Source: Silicimonas sp. (GTDB taxonomy: Bacteria > Pseudomonadota > Alphaproteobacteria > Rhodobacterales > Rhodobacteraceae). From it: a stretch of DNA of 64,000 nucleotides. Of this stretch, positions 45,567-54,158 are shown in pieces; positions within the stretch are counted from its first letter, which is position 1, and every line of letters begins with the position of its first letter. The translations under genes and the position numbers were made by a program. Under the pieces are notes generated by a model that searched no databases, was not told where the DNA came from, and saw only the letters and a list, made by a program, of their open reading frames with translations. The stretch spans positions 1 through 64,000 of the forward strand of contig JAJEFO010000104.1 of NCBI GenBank assembly GCA_022820365.1, given 5' to 3'.

Positions 45567-47220
45567 GGACTGGTCGAACGAGCGGCTGTCGCGAATCGGT
45601 CTGAAGCGGGGCGCAGGCCGAATCGAGATCCACATTCCCGGCGACAGCAACCTCTATGGAATGACGGTTGGTGCACAGATTGAAGCCGGACGAGGCCTTG
45701 CCCCGGCAATGGTCTTCGAGCGCGATGACGGAACCCTGGAGCATTGGAACTTTGCCGATGTGGATGCCGCGGCAACCGCTCTGGCCGCGAGACTTCGGCA
45801 TTTGGGCGCCGGTCCCGGGGAGCCGGTCGGCATACATACGGGAATGCGTCCCGAAACGGCAATCGCTCACATGTCCGTATGCAAACTTGGCGCGGTGGCG
45901 GTGACGTTGTCACAGCTCTACGGCCCGGACGCATTGGCACATTCACTGAACGACTGTGGCGCAAGGTTCCTCCTGACAACGGAAGATGGCTGGGCAACTC
46001 ACCGGACGTCAGCACGGACAACATTGCCACAGCTTGAGACGGTGCTGGTTTCCGAGACGCTCGGAACAGAGGAAGACTTGCGTGACGTGATATCCAATAG
46101 GTCGCCGACGCCATTCGAGCCAGACTTCGGCAGGGCCGATGATCTGGCATTGTTGATGTACACCTCGGGGTCTACCGGAATGCCCAAGGGCATAAGGCAC
46201 GCGCACAGGGTGCTGGCTTCCTACCGCCCGTCAATCAACCTCTTTTATAACCTTGCGCTTTGCGACGCGGACGCGGTTTTCTGGTCACCTGCTGACTGGG
46301 CTTGGGTGGGCGGACTGCTCGACATGTTGTTCCCGGCTTGGCTGGCCGGGAGGCCGGTGGCAACCTCCGAAGCACGCTATAGTGCCGACTGGGCCTTTGA
46401 TTTCATGGCGCGGCATAAGGTTACCCACACCTTCTTGACGCCTACGGCGATCAAGCGGTTGGCGGAGACACCAGATCCGCGCGCGCAACACGATCTCGCC
46501 CTGCGCGTGATCTGTACTGGCGGAGAGGCCTTGGCCGCCGACACGCTTTCATGGGCGGAAGACCGTCTGGGCGTGGTCTGCAACGAGTTCTACGGCTTGA
46601 CCGAGGTCAATCACCTGATCGGCAATTGTGCGGCACTCTACCCGCGTCGCCCCGGCAGCATGGGCCTCGCCTATCCGGGCCACAAGGTTCTGCTGGTGGA
46701 TTCCGAAGGCAGCGAAGTGAATCCCGGCGAACCCGGAGAGATCGTGACGCCGGCAAACGCACCCACCCGTTATCTCGGCTATCTGAACGCGCCTGAGAAA
46801 GAGGCCGATTTGCGGCTCGGCCCATGGATGCGGACACGCGATCTCGCGGTTCAGGACGAAGACGGCTACTTTTGGTACAAGGGTAGGTCCGACGACCTGA
46901 TAAAGTCCTCGGGCTTTCGCATCGGACCAACCGAGATCGAGGAGTGCCTGATCGCCCATTCAGCCGTGGCGGAAGCCGCGGCGATCGCCAAGCCGGATGC
47001 GGACCGTGGCTCGATCGTGAAGGCATTCGTGCGCTTGTCGAAAGGCTATGGGGCGAGCGAGGAGCTGTCGCATGCGCTCAAGGCGCATGTCCGTGAGCGG
47101 CTTGCCGCCTACAAGGCCCCACGCGAAATCGAGTTTGTAGAGGAGTTTGAGATGACCTCGTCAGGCAAGGTCAACCGCAAGGTATTGCGCCTTCGCGAGC
47201 AGGCATTGGCCGCCAAATGA
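45559..47220 (+). CDS. AMP-dependent acyl-CoA synthetase (acetyl/acyl-CoA ligase family)
   Basis: The 553-residue ligase activates a carboxylic acid to acyl-AMP and then acyl-CoA. It shows the AMP-binding loop LLMYTSGSTGMPKGIRHAHR near residue 196, EFYGLTEVNH near residue 344, the hinge region YKGRSDDLIKSSGFRIGPTE near residue 440, and the adenylating Lys in SSGKVNRKVLR near the C-terminus. The pattern is close to the acetyl-CoA synthetase/medium-chain group. It would make the acyl-CoA substrate for the thiolase-fold/DUF35 pair. ATG 45559 was chosen because AAGGGGA precedes it. Confidence 0.92.
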   Translation: MFEDWSNERLSRIGLKRGAGRIEIHIPGDSNLYGMTVGAQIEAGRGLAPAMVFERDDGTLEHWNFADVDAAATALAARLRHLGAGPGEPVGIHTGMRPETAIAHMSVCKLGAVAVTLSQLYGPDALAHSLNDCGARFLLTTEDGWATHRTSARTTLPQLETVLVSETLGTEEDLRDVISNRSPTPFEPDFGRADDLALLMYTSGSTGMPKGIRHAHRVLASYRPSINLFYNLALCDADAVFWSPADWAWVGGLLDMLFPAWLAGRPVATSEARYSADWAFDFMARHKVTHTFLTPTAIKRLAETPDPRAQHDLALRVICTGGEALAADTLSWAEDRLGVVCNEFYGLTEVNHLIGNCAALYPRRPGSMGLAYPGHKVLLVDSEGSEVNPGEPGEIVTPANAPTRYLGYLNAPEKEADLRLGPWMRTRDLAVQDEDGYFWYKGRSDDLIKSSGFRIGPTEIEECLIAHSAVAEAAAIAKPDADRGSIVKAFVRLSKGYGASEELSHALKAHVRERLAAYKAPREIEFVEEFEMTSSGKVNRKVLRLREQALAAK

Positions 47221-47221
47221 T

Positions 47222-47249
47222 TTGACATAATCAATCTGTATCTACTAAT
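47222..47249 (+). promoter_or_regulatory. Candidate sigma-70 promoter of the sugar-catabolic operon
   Basis: TTGACA at 47222-47227 and ACTAAT at 47244-47249 are separated by 16 bases in a markedly AT-rich 53-base gap. They lie 25 bases before the isomerase/epimerase start at 47274. The -35 element is perfect, the -10 matches four of six positions. Confidence 0.5.
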
Positions 47250-47273
47250 CTTTTCGAAAACAGGAAGGAATTC

Positions 47274-48119
47274 ATGAAATTCGGAATTCACGCCGGGATT
47301 TGGATGAAAGAGTGGACCGACGATCCGGTACCTCTGTTCGAGCGCGCCGCCATGATCGGATTTGACGGCGTCGAAGTGTCGCTTCTGGGAATTGATCTGG
47401 ACGAGGCGCCCGTGCTGCGCGGGGCCGCGGAACGGGCCGGCATATCGCTGACCTGTTCAACAGGCCTTGGCACCTCCGAGGATCCGACTTCAGGCGACCC
47501 CGACGTGCGCGCCGCCGCTCGTGCAGCATTGCGTCGGGCGATCCAGATCACGGCCGAACTAGGTTCGCCGTCCTTGGCCGGAGTGGTTGCCGCTCCTTGG
47601 GGCGTATTCGATCCGCTGCGCAAGCCGGAGCGAGCCCGGCGCGCCGCCGAGACACTCGGACGGATGCAGCCGGTGCTGGAGGAAATGGGCGTTGTCCTTG
47701 GGATCGAGGCGATCAACCGGTTCGAAACCGACCTGACCTGCACCGCCGAGGAGGCCGTGGCAATTGCCGAGGTAAGCGGTGCGGAAAACGTCGGCGTGTT
47801 GCTGGATACCTTCCATATGAATATCGAGGAAAAGAACCCGCCTGCCGCGATCCGTGCCAGCAGAAATAAGCTGGTGCACTTCCATGTCTCCGATTGCGAC
47901 AGGGGTGTGCCGGGAAGTGCCAGGTATGATTTCAATGCCGACGCGGAGGCGCTTCGGGACATCGGCTACCGAGGCTGGATCGTGGCGGAGATGTTCGTCC
48001 GCCCAGGCCATCCCAGCAGCCGCGACCTGAACATTTGGCGGGACATAGAATCGGATGCCGACCGCGCCGCCACCGAGGCATTGGATTGCATGAAGAGAGT
48101 CTTTGCCGATGTCGGCTGA
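47274..48119 (+). CDS. Sugar phosphate isomerase/epimerase family protein (xylose-isomerase-like TIM barrel)
   Basis: The 281-residue protein is an AP-endonuclease-2/xylose-isomerase-like barrel: KFGIHAGIWMKEWTDDP at the start, GFDGVEVSLL near residue 30, the metal ligand Glu in LGIEAINRFETDLTC near residue 145, LLDTFHMNIEE near residue 181 and FHVSDCDRG near residue 204. It resembles D-psicose/tagatose 3-epimerases, which epimerise free ketoses. AGGAAGG precedes the ATG. It is first in a tight run with DhaL, DhaK and a LacD-type aldolase. Confidence 0.9.
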   Translation: MKFGIHAGIWMKEWTDDPVPLFERAAMIGFDGVEVSLLGIDLDEAPVLRGAAERAGISLTCSTGLGTSEDPTSGDPDVRAAARAALRRAIQITAELGSPSLAGVVAAPWGVFDPLRKPERARRAAETLGRMQPVLEEMGVVLGIEAINRFETDLTCTAEEAVAIAEVSGAENVGVLLDTFHMNIEEKNPPAAIRASRNKLVHFHVSDCDRGVPGSARYDFNADAEALRDIGYRGWIVAEMFVRPGHPSSRDLNIWRDIESDADRAATEALDCMKRVFADVG

Positions 48120-48654
48120 AAGGTACTTTCGTGCCCTTGACGAGGCAGCAGGTCCCAGGATGCAGGAGTTGAACGCATTAGACGCTGCCGTTGGCGATGG
48201 CGATCACGGATCAACGCTTGTGCGTGGCCTGGCGCGGGCGGCCACGGCTGCGGACGGAAAGCGCGCAAAGGCGTTCATGCGGGCCTCGGGCGGCGCTTCT
48301 GGAACGCTCTTCGGATTGGTTTTGCATGAAATCGAACGGCACTTGGATGACGGCGACGATTTGGCCAAGGGACTGGAACGCGCCTGCGCTCGGATCTGCG
48401 ATCTAGGAGAAGTTCGGCCCGGCGACAAGAGTTTGGTCGATGCACTCGCTCCGGCAGCCGGGGCACTTGCGGACGGAAAGTCTTTTGCCGAAGCCGTTTC
48501 GGCAGCTGAAGCGGGCCGGGACGAGACCCGCGACATGCGCGCCAAATGCGGCCGCGCGCAACATGTCGAGGGCGGTGGCGTAGGGCATCTTGATCCGGGC
48601 GCGGTCTCCCTGGTCCTGATACTTGGGACGCTCGCCCGGGAGTCCGTTTCGTGA
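48109..48654 (+). CDS. DhaL-type (DAK2) kinase subunit
   Basis: The 181-residue protein is the nucleotide-binding half of a dihydroxyacetone-kinase-type enzyme. Conserved Mg2+/ATP site aspartates are in LDAAVGDGDHGSTLVRGL near residue 24. The glycine loop GGASGTLFG lies near 65, GDKSLVDALAPAAGAL near 108, and DETRDMRAKCGRAQHV near 145. ATG 48109 overlaps the end of the epimerase gene by 11 bases; it works with the DhaK protein encoded next. In ATP-dependent systems DhaK and DhaL are often fused; here they are separate and no phosphotransferase DhaM is nearby, so ATP is probably used directly. Confidence 0.9.
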   Translation: MSAERYFRALDEAAGPRMQELNALDAAVGDGDHGSTLVRGLARAATAADGKRAKAFMRASGGASGTLFGLVLHEIERHLDDGDDLAKGLERACARICDLGEVRPGDKSLVDALAPAAGALADGKSFAEAVSAAEAGRDETRDMRAKCGRAQHVEGGGVGHLDPGAVSLVLILGTLARESVS

Positions 48655-49679
48655 AGAAGCTGTTCAACGATCCGGCAACAATGGTCGACGACATGATCGA
48701 CGGTTTCGTCATCGCCTGCCCGCACGTGCGTCGGGGCGCACTTGACCCGCGCATTGTCGTGCGTCAACGGAATCGGAAAGATCCGGATGAGTTGGTGACA
48801 TTGCTGATCGGCAACGGCTCCGGTCACGAGCCGATCGCGATGGGATTCGTCGGCCAGGGAGTTCTTGATGCCAACGTGGTCGGAGACGTGTTTGCAGCTC
48901 CTTCAGCCGACCTGATCCTTGACGGAATTCGCGAGGTCAACGGGGCGGCCGGCACAATTCTGCTGATTTCCCGACACTCCGGCGATGTCATTAACGGCCG
49001 TGCCGCAACGATGCTGGCCGAAGAAGAGGGCATGAAGGTTGTGCCCCTCCTTATGTATGACGACATTTCGGCGGCCCCGCCCGAACGGCGGGCTGACCGG
49101 CGTGGCGCTCCGGGGACGATGTTCATCTACAAGATTCTTGGTGCGGCAGCCGAGGCGGGATGGCCCTTAGAACGCCTGACGCGACTCGGTGAAGACGTGC
49201 GCGAACGCACCGTCACGCTCGCTGCAGCGGTCTCACCGGGAATTTCTCCTCTGACCGGGCAGCCGATGTTCAGCCTGCCGGATGACGAGATCTATCTGGG
49301 GATGGGCGTGCACGGTGAGCCTGGCATGGGAAGGGTCAAGACCGGGCCTGTTCGAAACCTGGTCGAAGAGATGATCCGACGCCTCCTGGATGACCGGCCC
49401 ATCGCGGCGGGTGGGCAGGCAGCCGTCATCGTCAATGGCATGGGCGGGACGACGATTATGGAGTTGCTGACAGTATGGGCGGAAACCGTGAAGTCACTGG
49501 CTGCGTGCAACGTACGGGCAGTTGCGCCGATGATCGGCAGCTTTGTGACAACGCAGGAAACGGGCGGTTTCTCGATTTCGCTGTTCGAGCCGGACGACGA
49601 GATGTTGAGGCTCTGGTGCGCGCCGTCGGACACGCCGGCATTTCCGAAAATCGAACTGTCGGACGAGTGCCCGGCATGA
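48651..49679 (+). CDS. DhaK-type (DAK1) kinase subunit
   Basis: The 342-residue protein is the substrate-binding half of a dihydroxyacetone-kinase-type enzyme. The catalytic set is present: His59 in GNGSGHEP, Asp112 in SRHSGDVINGR and His221 in GMGVHGEPG, the residue that binds the keto substrate covalently. Substrates in this family include dihydroxyacetone and larger ketoses such as erythrulose or other tetrose and pentose derivatives. It starts at GTG 48651, overlapping DhaL, and its stop overlaps the aldolase start. The surroundings suggest a sugar ketose rather than dihydroxyacetone. Confidence 0.92.
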   Translation: MKKLFNDPATMVDDMIDGFVIACPHVRRGALDPRIVVRQRNRKDPDELVTLLIGNGSGHEPIAMGFVGQGVLDANVVGDVFAAPSADLILDGIREVNGAAGTILLISRHSGDVINGRAATMLAEEEGMKVVPLLMYDDISAAPPERRADRRGAPGTMFIYKILGAAAEAGWPLERLTRLGEDVRERTVTLAAAVSPGISPLTGQPMFSLPDDEIYLGMGVHGEPGMGRVKTGPVRNLVEEMIRRLLDDRPIAAGGQAAVIVNGMGGTTIMELLTVWAETVKSLAACNVRAVAPMIGSFVTTQETGGFSISLFEPDDEMLRLWCAPSDTPAFPKIELSDECPA

Positions 49680-50599
49680 CCTCCGCGCTGGCCCTGACCG
49701 ACCATCAACCGATCTGCGGCATCGCGGTGGACATGGGCAGCGGTCTCGGAACTGCACTGCGCGATGCCCGGGGTGATGCCGCGCAGGACGACGATCTGTT
49801 CACCTTCAAGCGCATTGTTGCAGATACGATGAGCCGCGCCGCAACGACGCTGCTGGTGGACGCGGAATACGGACCCGATCTGCTGGCGTCCATTCATGCG
49901 CCCTGTCTGCCGATACTGGCCTACGAAGCGGACGTCTACCGGATCGCGGAAGAAGACCGGATCACGGTTCTTCCGGATAACTTGAGGATATCGGACTACG
50001 CCAGTCATGGCGTCAGCGTGTTGAAGTTCTTTCTCTACTACGCTCCCGATGATGAACCCGGGATCAATCTCAGGAAGCAAGCGCTGGTTCGGCGGATTGG
50101 AGAGGAATGCAGGGTCGAGGGAGTCCAGTTTCTGTTCGAACCCCTTGTCTATGACCGCTCGGTGCCTGACACCGCTTCTGCGGCGTTCGCGCAATTGAAG
50201 CCTTCGCTGGTTGAGCGCGCGACCCGCGTCTTTGCGGCCGCTGAGTTCTGTGTTGATTTTCTCAAGGTCGAGTTTCCAGTGAGCTTGGGGCATGTGGAGG
50301 GGATCGGGGAACCCACCATGTCGGTGGCGGAGGCGGACCATGCCTTTCGCGCTGCTGCCGAGGCCGCCGGAAACATCCCGATCCTGTATCTGAGCGCAGG
50401 GGTGACATTCCGCCAGTTCGAGGCCGGCCTGAAGATGGCACGGAGTGCCGGCGTGAGACCGGCCGGTTTCATGTGCGGTCGCGCCGCTTGGAGCGATGCG
50501 ATCGAAGTTTTCGGAACCAAGGGGAAGGACGCCACGACGCGCTGGATGGCGAGCGAAGGCCTGCGGCGGCTGGAGCGTCTGGCGGAGGCGGTGCGATGA
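49676..50599 (+). CDS. LacD-like tagatose-bisphosphate aldolase family protein
   Basis: The 307-residue barrel resembles class I tagatose-1,6-bisphosphate aldolase (LacD) and related deoxysugar-phosphate aldolases. ADTMSRAATTLLVDAEYG near residue 49 marks the barrel start, FLFEPLVYD near 150, and CVDFLKVEFPV near 192 holds Lys197, the likely Schiff base. LYLSAGVTFRQFEAGLKMAR near 240 is also typical. It would split the phosphorylated ketose made by the DhaK/DhaL kinase into two small fragments. ATG 49676 overlaps the DhaK stop (ATGA). Confidence 0.85.
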   Translation: MTSALALTDHQPICGIAVDMGSGLGTALRDARGDAAQDDDLFTFKRIVADTMSRAATTLLVDAEYGPDLLASIHAPCLPILAYEADVYRIAEEDRITVLPDNLRISDYASHGVSVLKFFLYYAPDDEPGINLRKQALVRRIGEECRVEGVQFLFEPLVYDRSVPDTASAAFAQLKPSLVERATRVFAAAEFCVDFLKVEFPVSLGHVEGIGEPTMSVAEADHAFRAAAEAAGNIPILYLSAGVTFRQFEAGLKMARSAGVRPAGFMCGRAAWSDAIEVFGTKGKDATTRWMASEGLRRLERLAEAVR

Positions 50600-50781
50600 C
50601 CATGCCGATGTCCTCTCGAAAGGCGGCACAGTTCGCGGCAAAGTTGGCGATGCCGTGGAATTCCTTTGTTGATTCTTTCGACGGCGCGAAGCAAGCCCGA
50701 AACGGGCAGGAAGCGGCGTACTTTGATGCAAATCGCTCCCGGTCCGGAATGACTTTGCGAGGACGGAGAGTCCCTGTCTGA
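50596..50781 (+). CDS. Small hypothetical protein overlapping the aldolase stop
   Basis: A 61-codon frame starts at ATG 50596 within the aldolase stop (ATGA), as other genes in this operon do. The product (MTMPMSSRKAAQFAAKLAMP) is basic with no known domain. The coupling is suggestive, yet the length and composition could also be chance; the gap to the GntR gene would otherwise be 216 bases. Confidence 0.3.
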   Translation: MTMPMSSRKAAQFAAKLAMPWNSFVDSFDGAKQARNGQEAAYFDANRSRSGMTLRGRRVPV

Positions 50782-50815
50782 TGAACTCGACCGGTCACAT
50801 TGCAGGTGCGGAGAC

Positions 50816-51553
50816 ATGAACAAGCTCGTCACTCCGAAATACATGGTCGTCCACGATGAAATATTGAAACGTCTGAAGTCGAACCACTACTCGGTCGGCA
50901 CTAGGCTGCCGTCGGAGGAATCGCTGGCCGGAACCTTCAAGGTAAGTCGAGTAACGATCCGCAAGTCCTTGGAAATGCTGGTGGATGCCGGGTACCTCGC
51001 CTCCCGGCAGGGCAGTGGCTATCACGTCGACTGCCTGTCACCGCAGCGGGAAACGTGCCTTGCGTCCTTTACCGACGCGGTGCTGCGCAAGGGCCGGGTT
51101 CCAGGTGCGAGATTGATCAGCATTGACGTGCCCCATCCTGATCCGCCCGCTGACGTTACGGAAGTCTTCGACGCTCCAGTCGCGCGCATTCACCGCCTAA
51201 GGACTGTAGATGGCGAACCGGAGTTGCTGGTCAGCACATGGGTTCCGACGAATCTGGTTACGGGCCTCGCACCGGATGCGTTCCCCGAACTCGGACCCGA
51301 CCAGTCGATCCTGCGCATCCTTTCCGACCGTTTCAACCTTGCCTGGTCCCGTGCCTGCGAGACCGTTCACCCTTGCGCTGCGTCGAATGACGTCGCAGAG
51401 CATCTAGGCATCGAGCCAGGAACCCCGATTCTGTCTGTGGCCTGCACGGCATATGACGACACGGATTTGCCAGTCTTCCACGATCAGGTGTTTCGCGCGA
51501 CTCCAATAGTGTTCAACCTTTCAGGGTCGGCCAGGAAGACCGATCCGATCTAA
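50816..51553 (+). CDS. GntR family transcriptional regulator (HutC/UTRA type)
   Basis: The 245-residue regulator has the GntR winged helix (VHDEILKRLKSNHYSVGTRL, then LPSEESLAGTFKVSRVTIRK near residue 30) and a UTRA effector domain from about residue 75 (RIHRLRTVDGEPELLVSTWV). HutC-type regulators repress sugar or amine catabolic operons and release DNA on binding a pathway metabolite. It lies between the kinase/aldolase genes and the isomerase/ABC genes, so it probably controls both; a palindrome before the ABC genes is a candidate operator. Confidence 0.93.
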   Translation: MNKLVTPKYMVVHDEILKRLKSNHYSVGTRLPSEESLAGTFKVSRVTIRKSLEMLVDAGYLASRQGSGYHVDCLSPQRETCLASFTDAVLRKGRVPGARLISIDVPHPDPPADVTEVFDAPVARIHRLRTVDGEPELLVSTWVPTNLVTGLAPDAFPELGPDQSILRILSDRFNLAWSRACETVHPCAASNDVAEHLGIEPGTPILSVACTAYDDTDLPVFHDQVFRATPIVFNLSGSARKTDPI

Positions 51554-51566
51554 CCCCGGAGAAACA

Positions 51567-53000
51567 ATGACACTGACAGTCGGAATCATTAGGGCGTCAT
51601 TGCCGAGCTACTTCCCCGAACGACATGGTGTCTTCGAAGCCTGCCTCGGGGCCGTCGAGGAACTCGTGACCGCTGTGGACGGTCAGGTGGCTGTTGCGCC
51701 AAACATCCCGATGGACGGCGCCGGTGCCCGCGAGGCCTTGGAATACTGTCGGGCACAGGGGGCTGGATTCGTACTTCTGATCCACGGTGGCTTCACCATG
51801 GGTGACGTGGCGCGGGAAGTCGCGATGGGTGAAATGCCAATGGGGGTGTGGGCAACTCCCGAGCCAACGCATGAGAACGACATCCAGCTCAACAACTTCG
51901 TTTCGCTCAATATGAGCCTGTCAATCGCGCGTGGCGTTCGCGACCTCTCCAGGAATCCGGTTCAGTGGTATTTTGGCGCTCCAGAGGGTCCCGCCTTACG
52001 CGATCGCCTATCGCGCAGCCTTCGGGCACTGTCTGCCAGGGAACGGCTGAAGGGGGCACGAATCGGGGTGGTCGGCGGATTGGCCCCGACCTTCTACAAC
52101 ATGGACGTGTCCTGCGATGCACTGGCTCGCCAACTTGGAGTCGAGCCAGTGCATGTGGACATTCATCGAATGGTCGAAGCCATGGCCGCCGCGAATGGCA
52201 GTGAGGTCGAGACCGAGATTGCGGCGATGGGGGCATGCGGCGAAATTCAGGGCGTGTCCGATGAGCAGATGGCACTGACCGCCCGTGCGGCGTTGGCACT
52301 GCGCAAGATTGCCGACCTGGACGGCTATGACGGCCTGGCGGTGTCCGACTGGCCCGCCCTCCAGGAAAATCCGGGCATGCATCCTGGTGCCGCCTTCAGC
52401 TGGCTTGAGGAGAAAGACAACATGGCCATCGCGTCGGAAGGCGACGTGCTCGGGACGGTCACTCAGATCGTGGTGCGATCGATTTCCGGAAGGGTTGGCA
52501 GTTTGCTGGACATGACCTCGCCGCAGTTTTCCAGCGACCGCATCCTGATGTGGCATGGCGGTGGCGGGCCGCTCTACATGGCCGACGCCGGTCGGGTCGC
52601 GTGGATAAATCATCCGATGATTGGGCGAGGCACACAGGAAGGACCGAAATTCGGAGCGATTGCGGACTTCGAATTCGTCGACGGGCCACACTCCGTGCTG
52701 CGCGTTGCCCGTAGCGGAACCGCTGCCTTCGCCGTCGAGGGCGAGGTCAGGGCAATGGGCGAGTCAGGCTTTACCGGGTGTCGCGGTTGGGTAACCGGGT
52801 TTTCTGATCGCGGTCAGGCCTGCAGTGCGGAAGACGTCGTGACGAGCGTCATGGAGCACGGGCTGGAGCACCACTTCGTGCTGGTCCCGGGATCTTGGGC
52901 GGACGATTTTCTGGAATTCGCCACGTGGTGCGGAATGGAGCTATTGCCCGTGATTCAGGCACATGGCGGATTGTCTTCACGCACTGCCCGAAAATGTTGA
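51567..53000 (+). CDS. L-fucose isomerase-like sugar isomerase
   Basis: The 477-residue protein belongs to the L-fucose/L-arabinose isomerase fold. Repeated alpha-beta layout is seen with RIGVVGGLAPTFYNMDVSCD near residue 165, DGLAVSDWPALQENPG near residue 250 (acidic metal ligand region) and ASEGDVLGTVTQIVVRSISG near residue 288 (second acidic ligand). His in WHGGGGPLYMADAG near 330 would complete the Mn2+ site. The enzyme would convert an aldose into the ketose handled by the downstream kinase. Exact sugar is unknown. It follows the GntR gene by 13 bases with CCGGAGAAAC before the ATG. Confidence 0.85.
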   Translation: MTLTVGIIRASLPSYFPERHGVFEACLGAVEELVTAVDGQVAVAPNIPMDGAGAREALEYCRAQGAGFVLLIHGGFTMGDVAREVAMGEMPMGVWATPEPTHENDIQLNNFVSLNMSLSIARGVRDLSRNPVQWYFGAPEGPALRDRLSRSLRALSARERLKGARIGVVGGLAPTFYNMDVSCDALARQLGVEPVHVDIHRMVEAMAAANGSEVETEIAAMGACGEIQGVSDEQMALTARAALALRKIADLDGYDGLAVSDWPALQENPGMHPGAAFSWLEEKDNMAIASEGDVLGTVTQIVVRSISGRVGSLLDMTSPQFSSDRILMWHGGGGPLYMADAGRVAWINHPMIGRGTQEGPKFGAIADFEFVDGPHSVLRVARSGTAAFAVEGEVRAMGESGFTGCRGWVTGFSDRGQACSAEDVVTSVMEHGLEHHFVLVPGSWADDFLEFATWCGMELLPVIQAHGGLSSRTARKC

Positions 53001-53037
53001 CTCGAACCCCGGCCCATGTAGATTTGTCGATACAAAT
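52997..53037 (+). promoter_or_regulatory. Candidate promoter with overlapping GntR-type operator
   Basis: TTGACT (52997-53002), a 16-base spacer and TAGATT (53019-53024) form a plausible promoter. The perfect inverted repeat ATTTGT-CGAT-ACAAAT (53022-53037) overlaps its -10 end, an arrangement expected for repression. The first ABC gene starts at 53071. The TTGT-N4-ACAA core resembles operators of GntR/HutC regulators, one of which is encoded 1.5 kb upstream; the link is inferred. Confidence 0.5.
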
Positions 53038-53070
53038 TGAGATATACAGAAATTCTCCCGGGAGAAATGG

Positions 53071-54120
53071 GTGACCCAGGTCCGGCTAGACTCGGTCAGG
53101 AAGCAGTTCGGCAACTTCGTTGCCATCGAGAACCTTGATCTGGACATTTCCTCAGGCGAGCTCGTTGCTTTGCTCGGACCTTCCGGTTGCGGAAAGACGA
53201 CCACGCTCAGGATGATCTCAGGGCTGGAACGACCCAGCAACGGCGCAATCTTTTTCGACGGCAAGGATGTGTCCGAACAAGCCGTTCAGGATCGCAACGT
53301 GGGCATGGTGTTCCAACGTTACGCGCTGTTCCCGCACATGACCGTGGAAAAGAACGTCGCCTTCGGCCCCAGCGTAAGAGGCGAGTCAAAGGCAGAGATC
53401 GCCAGAAGGATCGACGAGATACTGGAGGTGGTGCAACTAACCCCGTTCCGGACCAGGTTTCCGGCACAGTTGTCGGGCGGGCAAATGCAAAGGGTAGCCG
53501 TCGCACGAACGCTGATCACCAAGCCATCAATTCTCATGATGGACGAGCCGCTCGCAAATCTTGATACCAAGCTTCGAGTGGAAATGCGGCGCTTCATTCG
53601 CGACCTGCAACAGCAATTCGGCATCACGACCATTTTCGTTACGCACGACCAGATCGAGGCAATGGAACTGGCTGATCGTGTGGCGGTCATTTTTGACGGG
53701 CAACTCGCGCAATACGACACGCCCGAGCGCATATATCGCTACCCGAGATCACTTGATGTTGCGGATTTCATGGGCGCAACGAACATTTTTCCCGGCAAGC
53801 TACTTTCCCGGAAAAGGGTCAGTACCGCCCTGGGCGAATTAGACTGCCCGCATCAGAACGACCGGTCCGTCGGTGACCCGGTGCATGTCCTGCTCAGAGC
53901 CGAGGCGCTGGACATAAACACGGGGCCATTCACCTCGGAGGGCTCAGGATTGCGGGGCCGCATCAGGGCACGGGATTTCTTTGGTGCCAGTGTCACATAC
54001 AGGGTTACATGCAACGATCAGGAAATCGATGTCACCGAGAATGCCCGTCGAATGCTCGACGTTGGCGACGATGTCCAGCTTGAGATCGCGCCGGAGCAAG
54101 TATGGCTGCTAAGTGCGTGA
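53071..54120 (+). CDS. ABC transporter ATP-binding protein (PotA/UgpC-like)
   Basis: The 349-residue ATPase has Walker A LLGPSGCGKTTTLRMI near residue 34, signature LSGGQMQRVAVARTL near residue 136, Walker B ILMMDEPLANLDTKLR and switch His in FVTHDQIEAMELAD, followed by a C-terminal TOBE-type regulatory domain (HVLLRAEALDI near residue 270). This matches importers of sugars, polyamines or iron. Start is GTG 53071 after GGGAGAAATGG. It heads an ABC operon with binding protein and two permeases. Confidence 0.95.
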   Translation: MTQVRLDSVRKQFGNFVAIENLDLDISSGELVALLGPSGCGKTTTLRMISGLERPSNGAIFFDGKDVSEQAVQDRNVGMVFQRYALFPHMTVEKNVAFGPSVRGESKAEIARRIDEILEVVQLTPFRTRFPAQLSGGQMQRVAVARTLITKPSILMMDEPLANLDTKLRVEMRRFIRDLQQQFGITTIFVTHDQIEAMELADRVAVIFDGQLAQYDTPERIYRYPRSLDVADFMGATNIFPGKLLSRKRVSTALGELDCPHQNDRSVGDPVHVLLRAEALDINTGPFTSEGSGLRGRIRARDFFGASVTYRVTCNDQEIDVTENARRMLDVGDDVQLEIAPEQVWLLSA

Positions 54121-54158
54121 AACCAGAGAATAGACAACTTCAAATCCTGAGGAGGAAA

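Noticed and set aside
49292-50731. 479-codon minus-strand open frame opposite the DhaK/aldolase genes
   Set aside because: No domain, no ribosome binding site, and it opposes two well-supported genes.
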